Positions 37,256 to 48,703 of a stretch of 64,000 bases of DNA are shown piece after piece (position 1 is the first letter of the stretch; every line of letters starts with the position of its first letter). The notes below the pieces were generated by a model. That model was not told the origin of the DNA and did no database searches. It saw only the letters and a list, made by a program, of their open reading frames with translations. The position numbers and the translations under genes were made by a program. The stretch comes from Ulva prolifera (Eukaryota > Chlorophyta > Ulvophyceae > Ulvales > Ulvaceae), in assembly GCA_023078555.1 (NCBI GenBank), contig CM041196.1, positions 5,405,658 through 5,469,657 on the forward strand, given 5' to 3'.

Positions 37256-39330
37256 CACTGCAGCCCACACTTCGGCCACTGTGCCAGGTGACTGGCAGAA
37301 AACATCAAAGGCCCCCCAACAGAACGGCGCAGGTGCTGCAAACCTCTGCCTTTGGCACAGCACTCACTGTGCTTGGGTGTACGTGGTCCGTCGGTAAATC
37401 CACAATTACTTCACTTGACTGGTGACAGTGCCACAGGGGGTGCATGTAGGGTGGGGCAAGGGGTGAACAAATCCAGTCAGCAAAGCGATGCTGCATTACA
37501 AGTCTTATCCTCTTTGAGTTCACATTACACAAGTGCAGTTGAAGCCGTATGTAGACATGGGTGTTGACAGACACACAGTGTAGCATTACTTTCTGCACTC
37601 TCACATGAGCTGTGACCCCATGGTAATTCCATGCATATCTCATCTGAGACGCTCTTGCAGGCAAGGCCTCAGCGATTGTGCAGGGCAGGGCTCTGCCACA
37701 GCAGCAACATGCTGTGCCCTGCACATATGCACGCAGCATGCACACAGCACATGCTGCACACGGCACACAGCACACAGCATGCTGCTTCCTTTTGGTGCTG
37801 TAAGCCTGCGTCTTCTCTGATTAACAATACACTTTTGTGGTTGCTTGTATGGTTTCTCATGGGTACGCAAGGAAGGGTAGTCTAGCATATATAGACTCCT
37901 CCTGCGGTGATACATGTGATCATGCCTGGCCTCTAGATGTTCTTTGTAAGCACACAGCACATGCATGTGCAGCAGCGCTGCTAGCGTGTGACATTAAAGA
38001 TGGATTCCTACAATGCCACCTGCCTTATCACCGCCTCCTGCCTTCGCACTGGTGTAGTTGGTTAATACAAAACACATGATCTGTAGATCACACATTCACA
38101 TGCATCGGTACACATTCACATGCACTGGTAGGCCTGTACTCCCCAACACATCCACATGCACCTGTACTCCCCAAACTCCCACACACACACGTCCGGCAGC
38201 CACTAAGCCCCAGTCTAGGGCCACAAAGCCCCACTTTAGGCCCCATGGCCACTCTAGGAACGTGCCCCCATGGCCAGCCCCAGTGTTTTGGTGAGTTTGT
38301 GTGTGTGTGGGGCTCAGGGTTGTCTGCATGCATGCGGGTTTTGCGGAGAGGCTGCAGTGCTGTGGAACTGTTCTGAGTTGGGTGGGTGGCAGCAGTGGTG
38401 TGGCGTGCGCTGTGTTCCTGTGCTGAACTATTGTGTGCACAGCACCATGTGTTCGAGAGGTGCATGAAAACCCAGTGTAACGTTGGCACCGGCCACACAT
38501 GCACACAATGCATCCGGGACCACAGGCGATCCGATGCATCCGATCCCACAGGCGATCCATTTCCTGACATAGCGGGCAGAGACAACCCCCCCCCCCCCGC
38601 ACGGGGCCGCAGCCCTCATGCATGCATGCGCCCCTGGTGCAGGAGGCATCCAGCCCTCCATGGCCAGACACAACCTGCCCTTCACAGCATGCATGCTGCG
38701 AGCGGCAGCAGGCGCCTGCATGCATGCAGGCCCACACAGAAGCGCTCAACCCGCACACCCCGGCCGCAGGTGAGGCTATCTACAGTCCCGGAAGGGAAGG
38801 AGTATATATCGGAGGCCCTGCGGAGGCGTTCTGCCAGAGGTGGTGAGCTCCTACAGGCAGCAGCCGCGGAGGCGTGGCGGGGAGTGGCCTGCAGGAGGCC
38901 CTTCCGCTTCGGCCGGCGTCGTCACACAGCCGGCAGCCCGCACGTATTGCCGCAGCGAGACCGCCGCCGGACCGATGCTGGCCTGTAGGCTCAGGCCTCG
39001 GGCGGAGGGTGCCGGGGGTCATTGCATGCATGCGCTTTGCACCTGGGGCGGCTTGGCGGCTGGCGGGCTCGTGCGTGCGATAGGATTGGATTGCTTACAT
39101 GGAGGTGTGCGAGTGGCTTGATCTTTATGTCGCCTTTGCTCCCGTCCGGACGCAACGAGGCTGGAGGGAGGCTTGATCCTGGGGCCTAGGATCCAGGCAC
39201 ACACTGTTGGGGTGCCCCAACCCAGTGATCTGACCGATGAATCACAGCCCAACCATACCCCTAGACTGCCGCAGTGGGAGTGTATGCTGGAGTGTGTGAT
39301 GCAGCATGCGTACTGAAACCTAGAGCTGAT
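37256..39330. other. Spacer between R2 copies
   Basis: No gene could be supported. CATGCATG-rich sequence is frequent. A weak tRNA-like promoter sequence lies at 38046-38110 (see findings) and a 13-14 base C tract near 38586. Confidence 0.4.
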
Positions 39331-40145
39331 TACGTGTTGCAAGGACAAAGCCTGCGAGGCAGGCAACAGGGGCACCTCACACCCACGCAACGCCAACACC
39401 AACACGCAACACAGACCAACACAGACCAACACGCCCATGCAGCCGCACACGTCAGCACCCTGCCTAGCCATGCACACACCGGTGGGCTGTGGTGGGGTGC
39501 CGTGTGCGGGTGTTTGTTGTGACTTCAAGTTGGCCCTGAGTTCGGCCGGATTCGAGGTGGCTGTTGCTCTCCTGGCGAGCATGCTCTGCGTTGTTCGTGC
39601 GCTGCCTCGATGTCCAGGCGGTACTACCTGCCCCTCTGGATTTGTCAGTGTAATACACACAGCGGTGGGTGTCTGGCATGCTGTGGTTGGGCGCCGTGTT
39701 CGGGTTCGATGTGGGAGTGCATCTCCCGCCATGCATGCATTGGTGCGTTGGCATGCCCGTTCGTTGCCCTGGCAGTGCACTCCGGCTTTGTAAACAAGAG
39801 TAAGTAATTACTCTTGTGCCATACACACAAAGGCCCCCGCACCCCTGCCCACAATCACACCCCCGGGGGTGTGATTGGGTGGGGGGTGGGGGTGGGGGTG
39901 GGGGTGGGCCCACCCCCACCCCCACCCCCACTCGCACCCCGCCCCACAGCCCGGCCCCAGAGCCCGCGGGGGCAGCACAGGCTGGAAAGCCCAACACCCC
40001 GAGACACCCACAACAACCCCGGGGAGGCCCCAGAGTCCCCCAGCAAAACCCACCCCGTCTATCAGCAGGCCCCCACCCCCACTCGCACCCCGCCCACACG
40101 TGCGGGTGAGCAGGGTGGTGTGGGGGTGGGGGCCTGCTGATAAAC
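39330..40145 (+). repeat. R2-related C-rich block with three perfect inverted repeats
   Basis: It starts near 39335 with GCAAGGACAAAGCCTGCGAG (R2 head). A palindrome with a four-base centre lies at 39794-39817, then a perfect 26-bp palindrome (39852-39877, CAATCACACCCCC and its complement) and a perfect 44-bp G/C palindrome (39887-39930). A third has 22-bp arms at 40060-40081 and 40121-40142 (TATCAGCAGGCCCCCACCC). A block with ACTCGCACCCCGCCC occurs twice (about 39928 and 40080). No coding content. Confidence 0.8.
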
Positions 40146-43100
40146 ACCCGGACCCCGAATCGCGAATCCCAGCCCTCCTTTCCCAAACCCCCCCTCCCGC
40201 TTCCACCCTCCCAAGGCGGGCTACACGCGTCAATGCAATGCAGCGGAGCTGATGATGTGAGATTCCTGAAGTGCTGCCCGCCTCACCTGTGCCTGTCATT
40301 GTCACGCTGACGGCTCTCGACCTCATTTGGGGCTGTTGTAGTTGCCGCCGTTCTGACCACTGAGGCTGGCTATATGCAGCCCTTGTGGTGTCAGCTTGGT
40401 CTGGCCTGATTACATGCTTAACATCTGATGAACAACACGTCATTGCGGCCTTCAGGGTGAGCCACTGCTTGGAGCCTCAATGCTCACAAACGCGAGCTTG
40501 AGTATCACAACTACCACAACATACATTCCAGAGTGATTAGGCCCATGCAGGGCAGGACAACAACAGACCTGTGTTGACACTGATCCGACTCAACAGGATT
40601 TTTCCAACACACACTCTGCACGTACGAAATGAAAGACCCACGACCCACGAGCGGGCTCCTGTTTGGCAATGGCTCAGGTAGGGTAGTGCATTGCTTCTGT
40701 TTTGGGCACTTGTCTCAACTGCCAGCAGCCATGCTTCTGCCCAAAAAGAACCGCCTGATATGTCATGATAGCATGTCTGAGGCCCCATGAGGGCCTTGAT
40801 CAGCATCTGTGCACCTGGAAGCTGCACATTTGTCCATCAGCAACTGGATGTGGCCACAGCAGCTGCAGTGCACTGCTGTTAGAGCTGCTGCACTCACCCA
40901 CCACAGTAGGGTCACAGACAAGCTTCTCCTAGCTGGATAATCATGAGGTTGGTGTGAACAAGCCAATCAAATGGTGAGACTTGGTTCTCCAGATCAGATC
41001 AGGGCAGAGCTGCTCACGACTGTGCTGCTCATAATTGTTCACTGAATGCCAGTGCAGCTGAGCAGCAAAGGGGAAAACTCGATTTGCGGCAGTGCAGCTG
41101 CACAGCAAAGGGGAAAACTCGATTTGCGGCATGCAGGGCGCCTGAATTAAAAATATTAATATTGACGCACGCAGGGAGAGGATGTGGAGGATGTAGAGGA
41201 TGTGGAGGATGTAGAGGTTGTGGGGGATGTAGAGTGGATGTAGAGTGAATGCTGCAGTGTGTGGTTCTGTGCTGGCATCTGCCTATCCGAGCCCGAGTTG
41301 TTGATAAAACTCAATATGCTGAGCCATTGCTATGCCGAAGGCTTGTGGCTATGGGTGGAGATTCAGAGGTGCATCATGTATCATGGAGGACATGGGGAGT
41401 GCTGCAAACATCAAGGGTGCATGGCCTTGCTTGGTTTCAGAAAGGAACCAGGGCTGATCTATTCGGGATACAAGAGCATGGTCTTTCCACAGCAGTGCGC
41501 TGTCAAGATTGATGGGCTCCACAGTGACATAGAAGATACACACTGTGTAGAGCAGATATTCCACTTCAGATAGCGAGCGCTGTTTTTCCATACATGGCCG
41601 AGGTGTGCGGATCTTTGGCTATAGCAGTGTGTTCATCAAGCACACATGCATCCTCTGTAAGTGTGACCAGGAAGGCAGGCCACATTATACCAATTGCAAG
41701 AGAACGTTCAGGCGCGTAGTGTGGCTGGCAGCAGGCATGGGGCTGATGCAGCACAGCAAAACCCCAGAAGCGACTGGCGGGCACGAAATTTCCATCGCCT
41801 CCTACAGATGCAGAGACATCTGCCTGCTACTCCAGGCCTTTGCAGTACAGATTCGAAAACACAACATACTTTTGGTGGCTGACGCAGCCGATGCAGGCAG
41901 GTCACAGGTCAACGTGCACTGCAGCTGTGTTGCATTGCCTGGGCCAGTGATTCAAGACTAACTGCGAGTCCTGCACCAAAAGCAAGGCCACGATGCCACC
42001 ATACTTACTTCGGCTGCAAGGCTTCAAGTGGAGAGTTCCTGGCGCACAGACGACCGCTCTCGGCTGTGATCACAGCCGTTGATGGCGCTAAGGGCGCATG
42101 TAAGGGCGCATGTAAGGGCGCATGCTGTCACCACGCTGCAATCTGCAGAGGATGTGCCTATCGCGTTGACCGAGCTGCGCTCGCTGTTGCAGTGATTCTG
42201 TCGCTGGGCCTCAACACGCCTGCGGCATTGACGGTGTACATGCTTTGCTGTTCTGGGTGCACATCGTCGCAGAAGGTACTTTACGCTGCTCCGTTGCGCA
42301 GTAGTTCTCTCGCGTGTGTACAACGCAGCTTCTCTGCACCGAGATAAGTTCCTGACATTCGCCCTGCGCGCGTGCGCTCGCTTTGAGCACATCGATGCGC
42401 TCGAACAAAGGTCGCTCGGGCCAAGGTCGACATGTGGATAAAGCGGTACCGTTGGAAAATACACACGGAAGCTGGCGCAGCTCAGCATGAGACACCAGAA
42501 CCTCGCATTCAGTCGTTATTTACACGCGCACCTACATGGCCCTGAACGCTTGCCTGCCGGCAGCTCCTCTGCATCGCTGTCGCAGGCCCTCGGCCGGTGC
42601 CTAGGGGCCTAGGAGCTCAGGACGGTGCACACGCCCGCCGAATATTTGATTTGAGATCCATTTGGTAAAGTACTTTGAAGAACAAGAATGGCTACTAAGT
42701 GCGTCTCAGGTCGGGCCTGCCACCATTGGAGGCCACTAAGCGACAAGGTCGCGCCCTGGGCCACTCTACCCCGGGCCCGCGGCGCCCCGTGTATGAGGTA
42801 GCGCACTCAATACCAGCTCTGCCCCCTGTGCCCGACCGATATTATTAGCCGCATTCTTCTCCCACTTGCCAGGCTCATGATGCGATGCCAGAACGTGCAA
42901 GTCAAACCCATTGCTGCCTGATCAGCTGACCATATGCTGACCAAATATATATATATAAAAAGCAGCTGTGGGTCAACCAGCACATGGCAAGCAGACAGCA
43001 GCGCTAGCTCCTTTGAATTGACCCACAAGCCAGCAGCATACGCAGCCAGAGTTTATCCACCCATATCGAGCATGCATGGGCGCCCTCCGCCTGCACTCAT

Positions 43101-43699
43101 GTGCCTCCTGCGAGCTATGCGAGCTATGCATCAATGCTGCGCCATGCCACAATGCATGGCATGCGGGCCTCTTGTGGCCCAGAGACAAGACCCCCGCAAC
43201 TGGGTGACCTTGCCGTCAGGCATCCACAGCCATTGCACGTCCTCCATGCCACGTCACACCTGCCGCACAGAGTACATCAGCCACCTCCCTGCACAGCCAT
43301 CACACGGCGTGGGGCGCTCGGCGGTTCAGTTCAACTCAAGTTGTGTCCACGTGCATTCCAACAGGCTGCATTCCAACAGGCAACACCCACGCATGTGCCA
43401 TAGCTTGCCTCGCCTGCGACCGGAGCACCTCTACACCACAGCATAGCCCTTGACCGTATGTGGCAATCCAGTGGTATAGCGGCCATATCACTGGATGCCA
43501 CACCGTATCACGGATCAGCTTGAAGGCAGTGACCAGTCACTGACAACGGTTCATGGTTCATTGGTGTCAGGCATGCAGGTGGACATGCAGGTGCTGCAGG
43601 TCCAGGCCGGGCGCCATGCTGCACATCTGAGGCATGCCACGTACGGCACGCCGAGGAGCACACCTGTGCTCATCGCGCCAGCATGGCAGCATCGGGTAG
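40146..43699. other. 3.6-kb spacer with small repeats
   Basis: It contains a 40-bp tandem duplication at 41051-41130, a GGATGTAGA/GGATGTGGA minisatellite at 41180-41240, a 13-bp triplet repeat (AAGGGCGCATGT) near 42090-42122 and a hairpin at 43460-43501. A plus-strand ORF at 41605-41961 has a CxC..H..C patch but no recognised family. Confidence 0.4.
41051..41130. repeat. 40-bp tandem duplication
   Basis: Two adjacent copies with period 40 share the run CAGCAAAGGGGAAAACTCG and differ at one or two bases near GCTGAGCAG/GCTGCACAG. Confidence 0.93.
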
Positions 43700-46600
43700 C
43701 TAGTACTTGCCATTGTCGAAGGTGCAGAAGTCATTGCTGACGATGAGCTTGCCTGTGCAGGGCTTCGGGCCTGCACACCACCGAGTTTCAGTCGAAGCAG
43801 CTGTTTGCTTTGGCACTCGCTGGGCGCCCGGCCGGCCAACGGCATGCACAAAGCAGCCATACATGTGGCAGCACAGGCCACCCGCAGCACTTCCACTTTC
43901 GTGAGCCTGCCTACCGCCGGCGGCGGCGGCGCGCAGAAACTCTCCTTTGTGGAGACCATCAGCAGATCACGTCTGAATTCTGCTGCGATGTATAATCGTT
44001 ATGTTCTATTCCATACTGCGAGTCATGCATGGCATGCAACACATCAGGGTTGCTCGGCATGCCCGTGAAATCTAGCGTGGCAGCAGGAGGCGTCGCACCA
44101 GCACAGATCGGCATGCCATCAGTGCCGCAGCGCTTGCATTGGCCCTCCCAGCACGTGAGCTTGGTGTCATCACGGCAGGTGCCGCCGTTGGGGTCGTTGT
44201 CGGGGATGTCGCAGCACTCCCACGCCAGGTCGCCGCAGCGGAGCGCCATCGCACGCGCAGGCGAGGGCATCTTCTTGCTCTTCGTGGCGGTCGGCGGCGT
44301 GGGAGTCTTTGCTGGCACTGGGGGCACAGGCGTGGGCGCAGGGCCGTTGTCAAACGTGCAGAAGTTGTCCTTCACCTTGAGGGACTTCTCACATGGCTTG
44401 GGGCCTGAACAGCGATTCCATGTCAACGCCTCATTTGCGCTAGCTAAGATGTTGTAATTCAGCCGCAGACAGCAAGTAATTCTGTGAGCGGTGCCGCCCT
44501 GCTGCCGGTGAAGAAACTGAGTGATGTCTAGTGGCAAAGCCAAGGGATTACGCCGCAGAGGTCGGCTGAAGACCGCACCCAGCTGCTCGGTGCACCCTTC
44601 TGTGCGACGGCAGATCAGCACACCGCAACAGGCATGCAGGGACGCAGGAACAGTGATACACCAAGCATAGCGATGCATCGGAGCCCCAGGCAGTGGACAC
44701 TCTGTTCAAAGTGTGACTCGCGGCCGCCATGCATTGCCTCAGGTGCAGCATGGTCATTTGCTCTGCACACCATGCAGATGCCCACACGGAGCAGTGGCCA
44801 CGCAGTCGTCTGTTGCAGAGTCAGCGGAAGCTGAGGGCCGCACCAGCACAGATTGGCATGCCGTCGGTGCCGCAGCGCTTGCAGACGCCCTCCCAGCAGG
44901 CCATGAGGGTGTCGTCACGGCAGGTGCCGCCGTTGGGGTCGTTGTCGGGGATGTCACAGCACTCCCACTTCAGGTCGCCGCAGCGGAGGGGCCCGTCGTC
45001 GGTGATCTTGGCCGCCTTGGGGGCGGGTTCAGGAGCAGGCTTCGGGGCCGGCTCGGGGGCCTTGGCCATGGGTGGGGGGGCTGGGGGCTGGGAGTTGTCG
45101 AAGGTGCAGAAGTTGTTCTTGTCCACGATCAGCTTGCCAGTGCACGGCTTGTCGCCTGCAGGCGTGGCGACAGTACATATGCTTGCTGCGCGGACAAAGT
45201 TAACATGCGCTTGCAGCAACTACTACATTCATGATTGCAATGTGCACGCTGTCGCCAAGCAAAGTGAGCGCCTTCGAGGGGCATTTCGCATGCGCATGAG
45301 CAGCATGCATTGTGCGACAGCCGGATGGCTGGAGCGCCGGAGATGCCAGAGGTGAGTGTGAGTTTGGTCGGCGGACTGTCGCCAACCCGCCTCGCATTCT
45401 GCTGCATGCATGTGAGTAAGCTGCTGGTTAGGAGGGAAATGCATGCGCCAACCCACTAGTCACAACGCCTCTCACCCGTGGCTATTCTTGCTGCAGGAAA
45501 TTGGACCACAGTCTGATCAAAGGCAGCTTCGGTGTGGTTCTACGTGCAGCAAACGCCGCCAGCGCATCATGCGCTGGCGGGGCGAACAGCTCTGCCTTCG
45601 CCATGTGCAACGTTTCACACAAGCTCAATTGGCAGAATGGAGAATCTGAGCTATGTGCCAATCCACGTAGCGTGACACACATCAAGTCAAGGGATCAGCG
45701 TTTCTCGCTGTTGCAAACAGATCTGAGGCTGCGGCAATTGCTAGCCAGGCGGGTGCAGCCTACCTGCACTCTCAACATTCACATGTACTAGCTTGTTGCC
45801 CAGCTGGAAACTCAAATGAGTTCTGATCTACTGGTTTGACGTTTTGGGTTGACAAGGAACGCACCGGCGCAGGCGGGCATGCCGTCGGTGCCGCAGCGCT
45901 TGCAGACACCTTCCCAGCAGGCCATGAGGGTGTCGTCGCGGCAGGTGCCGCCGTTGGGGTCGTTGTCGGGGATGTCACAGCACTCCCACTTCAGGTCGCC
46001 GCAGCGGAGGGGCCCGTCGTCGGTGATCTTGGCCGCCTTGGGGGCGGGTTCAGGAGCAGGCTTCGGGGCCGGCTCGGGGGCCTTGGCCATGGGTGGGGGG
46101 GCTGGGGGCTGGGAGTTGTCGAAGGTGCAGAAGTTGTTCTTGTCCACGATCAGCTTGCCCGTGCACGGCTTGTCACCTGCAAACAGCATGGCTGCCAAGC
46201 GTTGATAGGACGCAGTGCGTTCATGCGAGCCCTAGGAGCTCATGCCACGGAAGGGGCGACAGAATCCACATATGCACATAGCTGTCAGTGCGCGTAGGGC
46301 CTGGTGCACTGACACTGTCAGTCTGACAGCCGCAGGTGGAGGAATGTCGGCACATAGGGCCTGGTGCACTGACACTGTCAGTCTGACAGCCGCAGGTGGA
46401 GGAATGTCGCACGGTGCGACAAGGCCGGTTCTCGCATAACAGACCAGGTCATTCCCCGATACATCTGTGCACCTGGTCTTCCACAACATGATCGGAAGCA
46501 CTGTGTGTGTTCGATGCTACAGGATGAAGCGGTGCATCACAACAGCCATTCGTTTGAGAGTGGATCCTCGACACCTTGGCCAGAGACACGCAGCAGCATC

Positions 46601-48703
46601 GGCAGCACGCTCATGTCACCGGCCTGGGCACATGAAAGACAAAGGGGGAACTGACATCATTTCCAGGCGGCAGCCAAGTGAGCACTAAACCCGCTGCTGA
46701 CCAGTCGAATGTGAGCTTCACGGTGCATCAGCGCCCAAGCACACACTTTCGAGCCATCGCCGGTCATGCACTGCAAGCCAGCACTCACCATGTGCGTCCT
46801 GGCAGCAGTGCAGGTGGAGGGGGGCCGCACCGGCGCAGGCGGGCATGCCGTCGGTGCCGCAGCGCTTGCAGACGCCCTCCCAGCACGCCATGAGGGTGTC
46901 GTCACGGCAGGTGCCGCCGTTGGGGTCGTTGTCGGGGATGTCGCAGCACTCCCACTTCAGGTCGCCGCAGCGGAGCGGCCCGTCGTCGGTGGTCTTGGCC
47001 GCCGTGGGGGCGGGTTCCGGTGCGGGCTTGGGGGCCGGCTCAGGGGCCTTGGGTGGGGGGGCTGGGGGCTGGGAGTTGTCGAAGGTGCAGAAGTTGTTCT
47101 TGTCAATGATCAGCTTGCCAGTGCACGGCTTGTCGCCTGCAGGCTCAACAGCAGCTCAAGCACAGCTAGCACAGGTCAGTGGGCTGCATGCACAGCCGCG
47201 CCTGCGCATGTTAGACGCCGTAAAGCTTCTAATGCAGCGCAACACCATGTCCAGCTGAAGCATGTGGCAGCAGTCGGCTCTGAGGCCCCTGTCAGTCCCA
47301 TGTAGCCGGTGTAAATGCAGATTCAACTGAGCACAATTGTTGCATCATGCAGCACCCATACCAATCAGACCCCTTGCACCACAGCAGAATTATTCGTGGA
47401 CAGAAGCGCCCAGGCCCAGGTTCCTCGCGCTGGGAGTCTCAGCCTTCACAGCTGACACTGCAAACCCAGTTCGATGCTGCGGGCGATGGACCCAGCCGCA
47501 GCGACAGTGCGTGCACCACACAGGAGAATGTGAAGGCTCCCGACCCAAAACATAGCACTATTCGGGTAACCATTTGTGCATTCAATGCCGCACAGAAGTC
47601 ATTGAACGCGGAGATAGACCACAATGCCAGACGCCTCCGCAGCCTGGCCTATGCAGCAACACAAGCGGCGGCAAAGTCCCAGAGGTGGGCCGCACCGGCG
47701 CAGGCGGGCATGCCGTCGGTGCCGCAGCGCTTGCAGACGCCCTCCCAGCACGCCATGAGGGTGTCGTCACGGCAGGTGCCGCCGTTGGGGTCGTTGTCGG
47801 GGATGTCGCAGCACTCCCACGCCAGGTCGCCGCAGCGGAGCGTCTCCGCCGCTAGAGGCGGGTCCTCGACCACGGGGTCGAGTGGCGGGGCGGTGTCGGG
47901 CACGCAGAAGTCGTCCACCTCGACGAGGCCCTCTTGGCAATGGGGCTCCGCTACACCCCGCAGAGGGTTAGTGCTGGCCTGCTCACGGTGAAGAGGGGCA
48001 TGCATGCGACAGTCAGGGCACTCCCTGACAGGCCGTCCTAGCTGATTCATGCCGAATGCCGGAGAATTCGGCGGTCCAGCTGATGTCTGTGATGAATCGA
48101 CCTTGCACATTTGAGAGGTCTCACGGTCAATGCGATCCGCTGCCAGTGTACTGTAGTAAAGTAAAGTAAATCTAAATTTACAGAGCCGTATCCTATTGGA
48201 CATTGAAAACTCCGAGTTAACGGGACCACATATGCCGTAGTCAGCGAGAGGTCTCCACACAACCCGTAGCCGAGATCCCATGGCCGTTCATGTGTACAAT
48301 GAATTGACGGGAGATGCCCTGCTGTGAGGGGCGCCTAGCGTGCCATTTAGCAACCTGGCCTGCTCACGCATGAACGCTCGCTTCCGCCCACAAACGTTGG
48401 TCACATCTTGCAAAGCCACTGTTGTTTGTTTATTGAAAGCCGTCGGCCAATCAGAGCTAGCGAGCAACCCTTCAGCATGCAGAGGGTGGGACGGGACGGG
48501 GAGGGCGCACCAGCGCAGGCGGGCGTGCCGTCCTTGCCGCAGGGCATGCACAGGCCCTCCCAGCACGCGAGGGTGCCGCTGCAGTAGCCGGTGCCGAAGC
48601 CGGAGTACTCACAGCACTCTCCGTTCTCATCGCCGCAGGCCAGCACCACGGCGGGCGCAGCGGCCAGTGCCACAGCCAAGGTAGCACGAAACAACATCTG
48701 CAT
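43700..48703 (-). CDS. Secreted modular cysteine-rich protein (gene A, six cores)
   Basis: Seven exons in phase 1: 48703-48511, 47950-47696, 47136-46831, 46176-45865, 45155-44844, 44404-44099 and 43770-43700. They sum to 1755 nt, 584 codons plus TAG. Exon 1 has a signal peptide (residues about 1-22, LAVALAAAPAVVLA) and core 1. Exons 2-6 each run tail (GDKPCTGKLIVDKNNFC), Pro/Ala/Lys linker (PAPPPMAKAPEPAPKPAPE), then core (CGDLKWECCDIPDNDPNGGT..C..CWEGVCKRC..C). Exon 7 ends KPCTGKLIVSNDFC..DNGKY. Core spacing is C-x6-CC-x11-C-x7-C-x4-C-x2-C-x7-C. Internal exons are 255, 306, 312, 312 and 306 nt. Exons 4 and 5 are almost identical in nucleotide sequence, yet the introns beside them are unrelated. 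No known domain is recognised. Ten cysteines per module imply five disulfides and extracellular residence. Confidence 0.9.
46296..46415. repeat. 60-bp tandem duplication between gene A and exon 3
   Basis: Two adjacent copies with period 60, each containing GGGCCTGGTGCACTGACACT and GTCAGTCTGACAG, lie within the intron between exons 3 and 4 of gene A. Confidence 0.93.
48154..48237 (-). repeat. Dispersed repeat family R1, copy 2
   Basis: The minus-strand copy shares GCATATGTGGTCCCGTTAAC and TTTACTTTACTTTAC with the copy at 870-950. It lies inside intron 1 of gene A. Confidence 0.8.

Noticed and set aside
38587-38600. A 13-14 base C tract on the plus strand, considered as a fifth intronic tract
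   Set aside because: It is short and not linked to any recognised gene or donor.
41605-41961. Plus-strand ORF with a CxC..H..C pattern, considered as a zinc-finger exon
   Set aside because: The spacing fits no zinc-finger class I know and no flanking exons with the local splice code were found.
46232-46501. ORFs with a repeated segment across the 60-bp duplication
   Set aside because: The duplication lies in an intron of gene A and the period is divisible by three, which creates the repeat in any frame.
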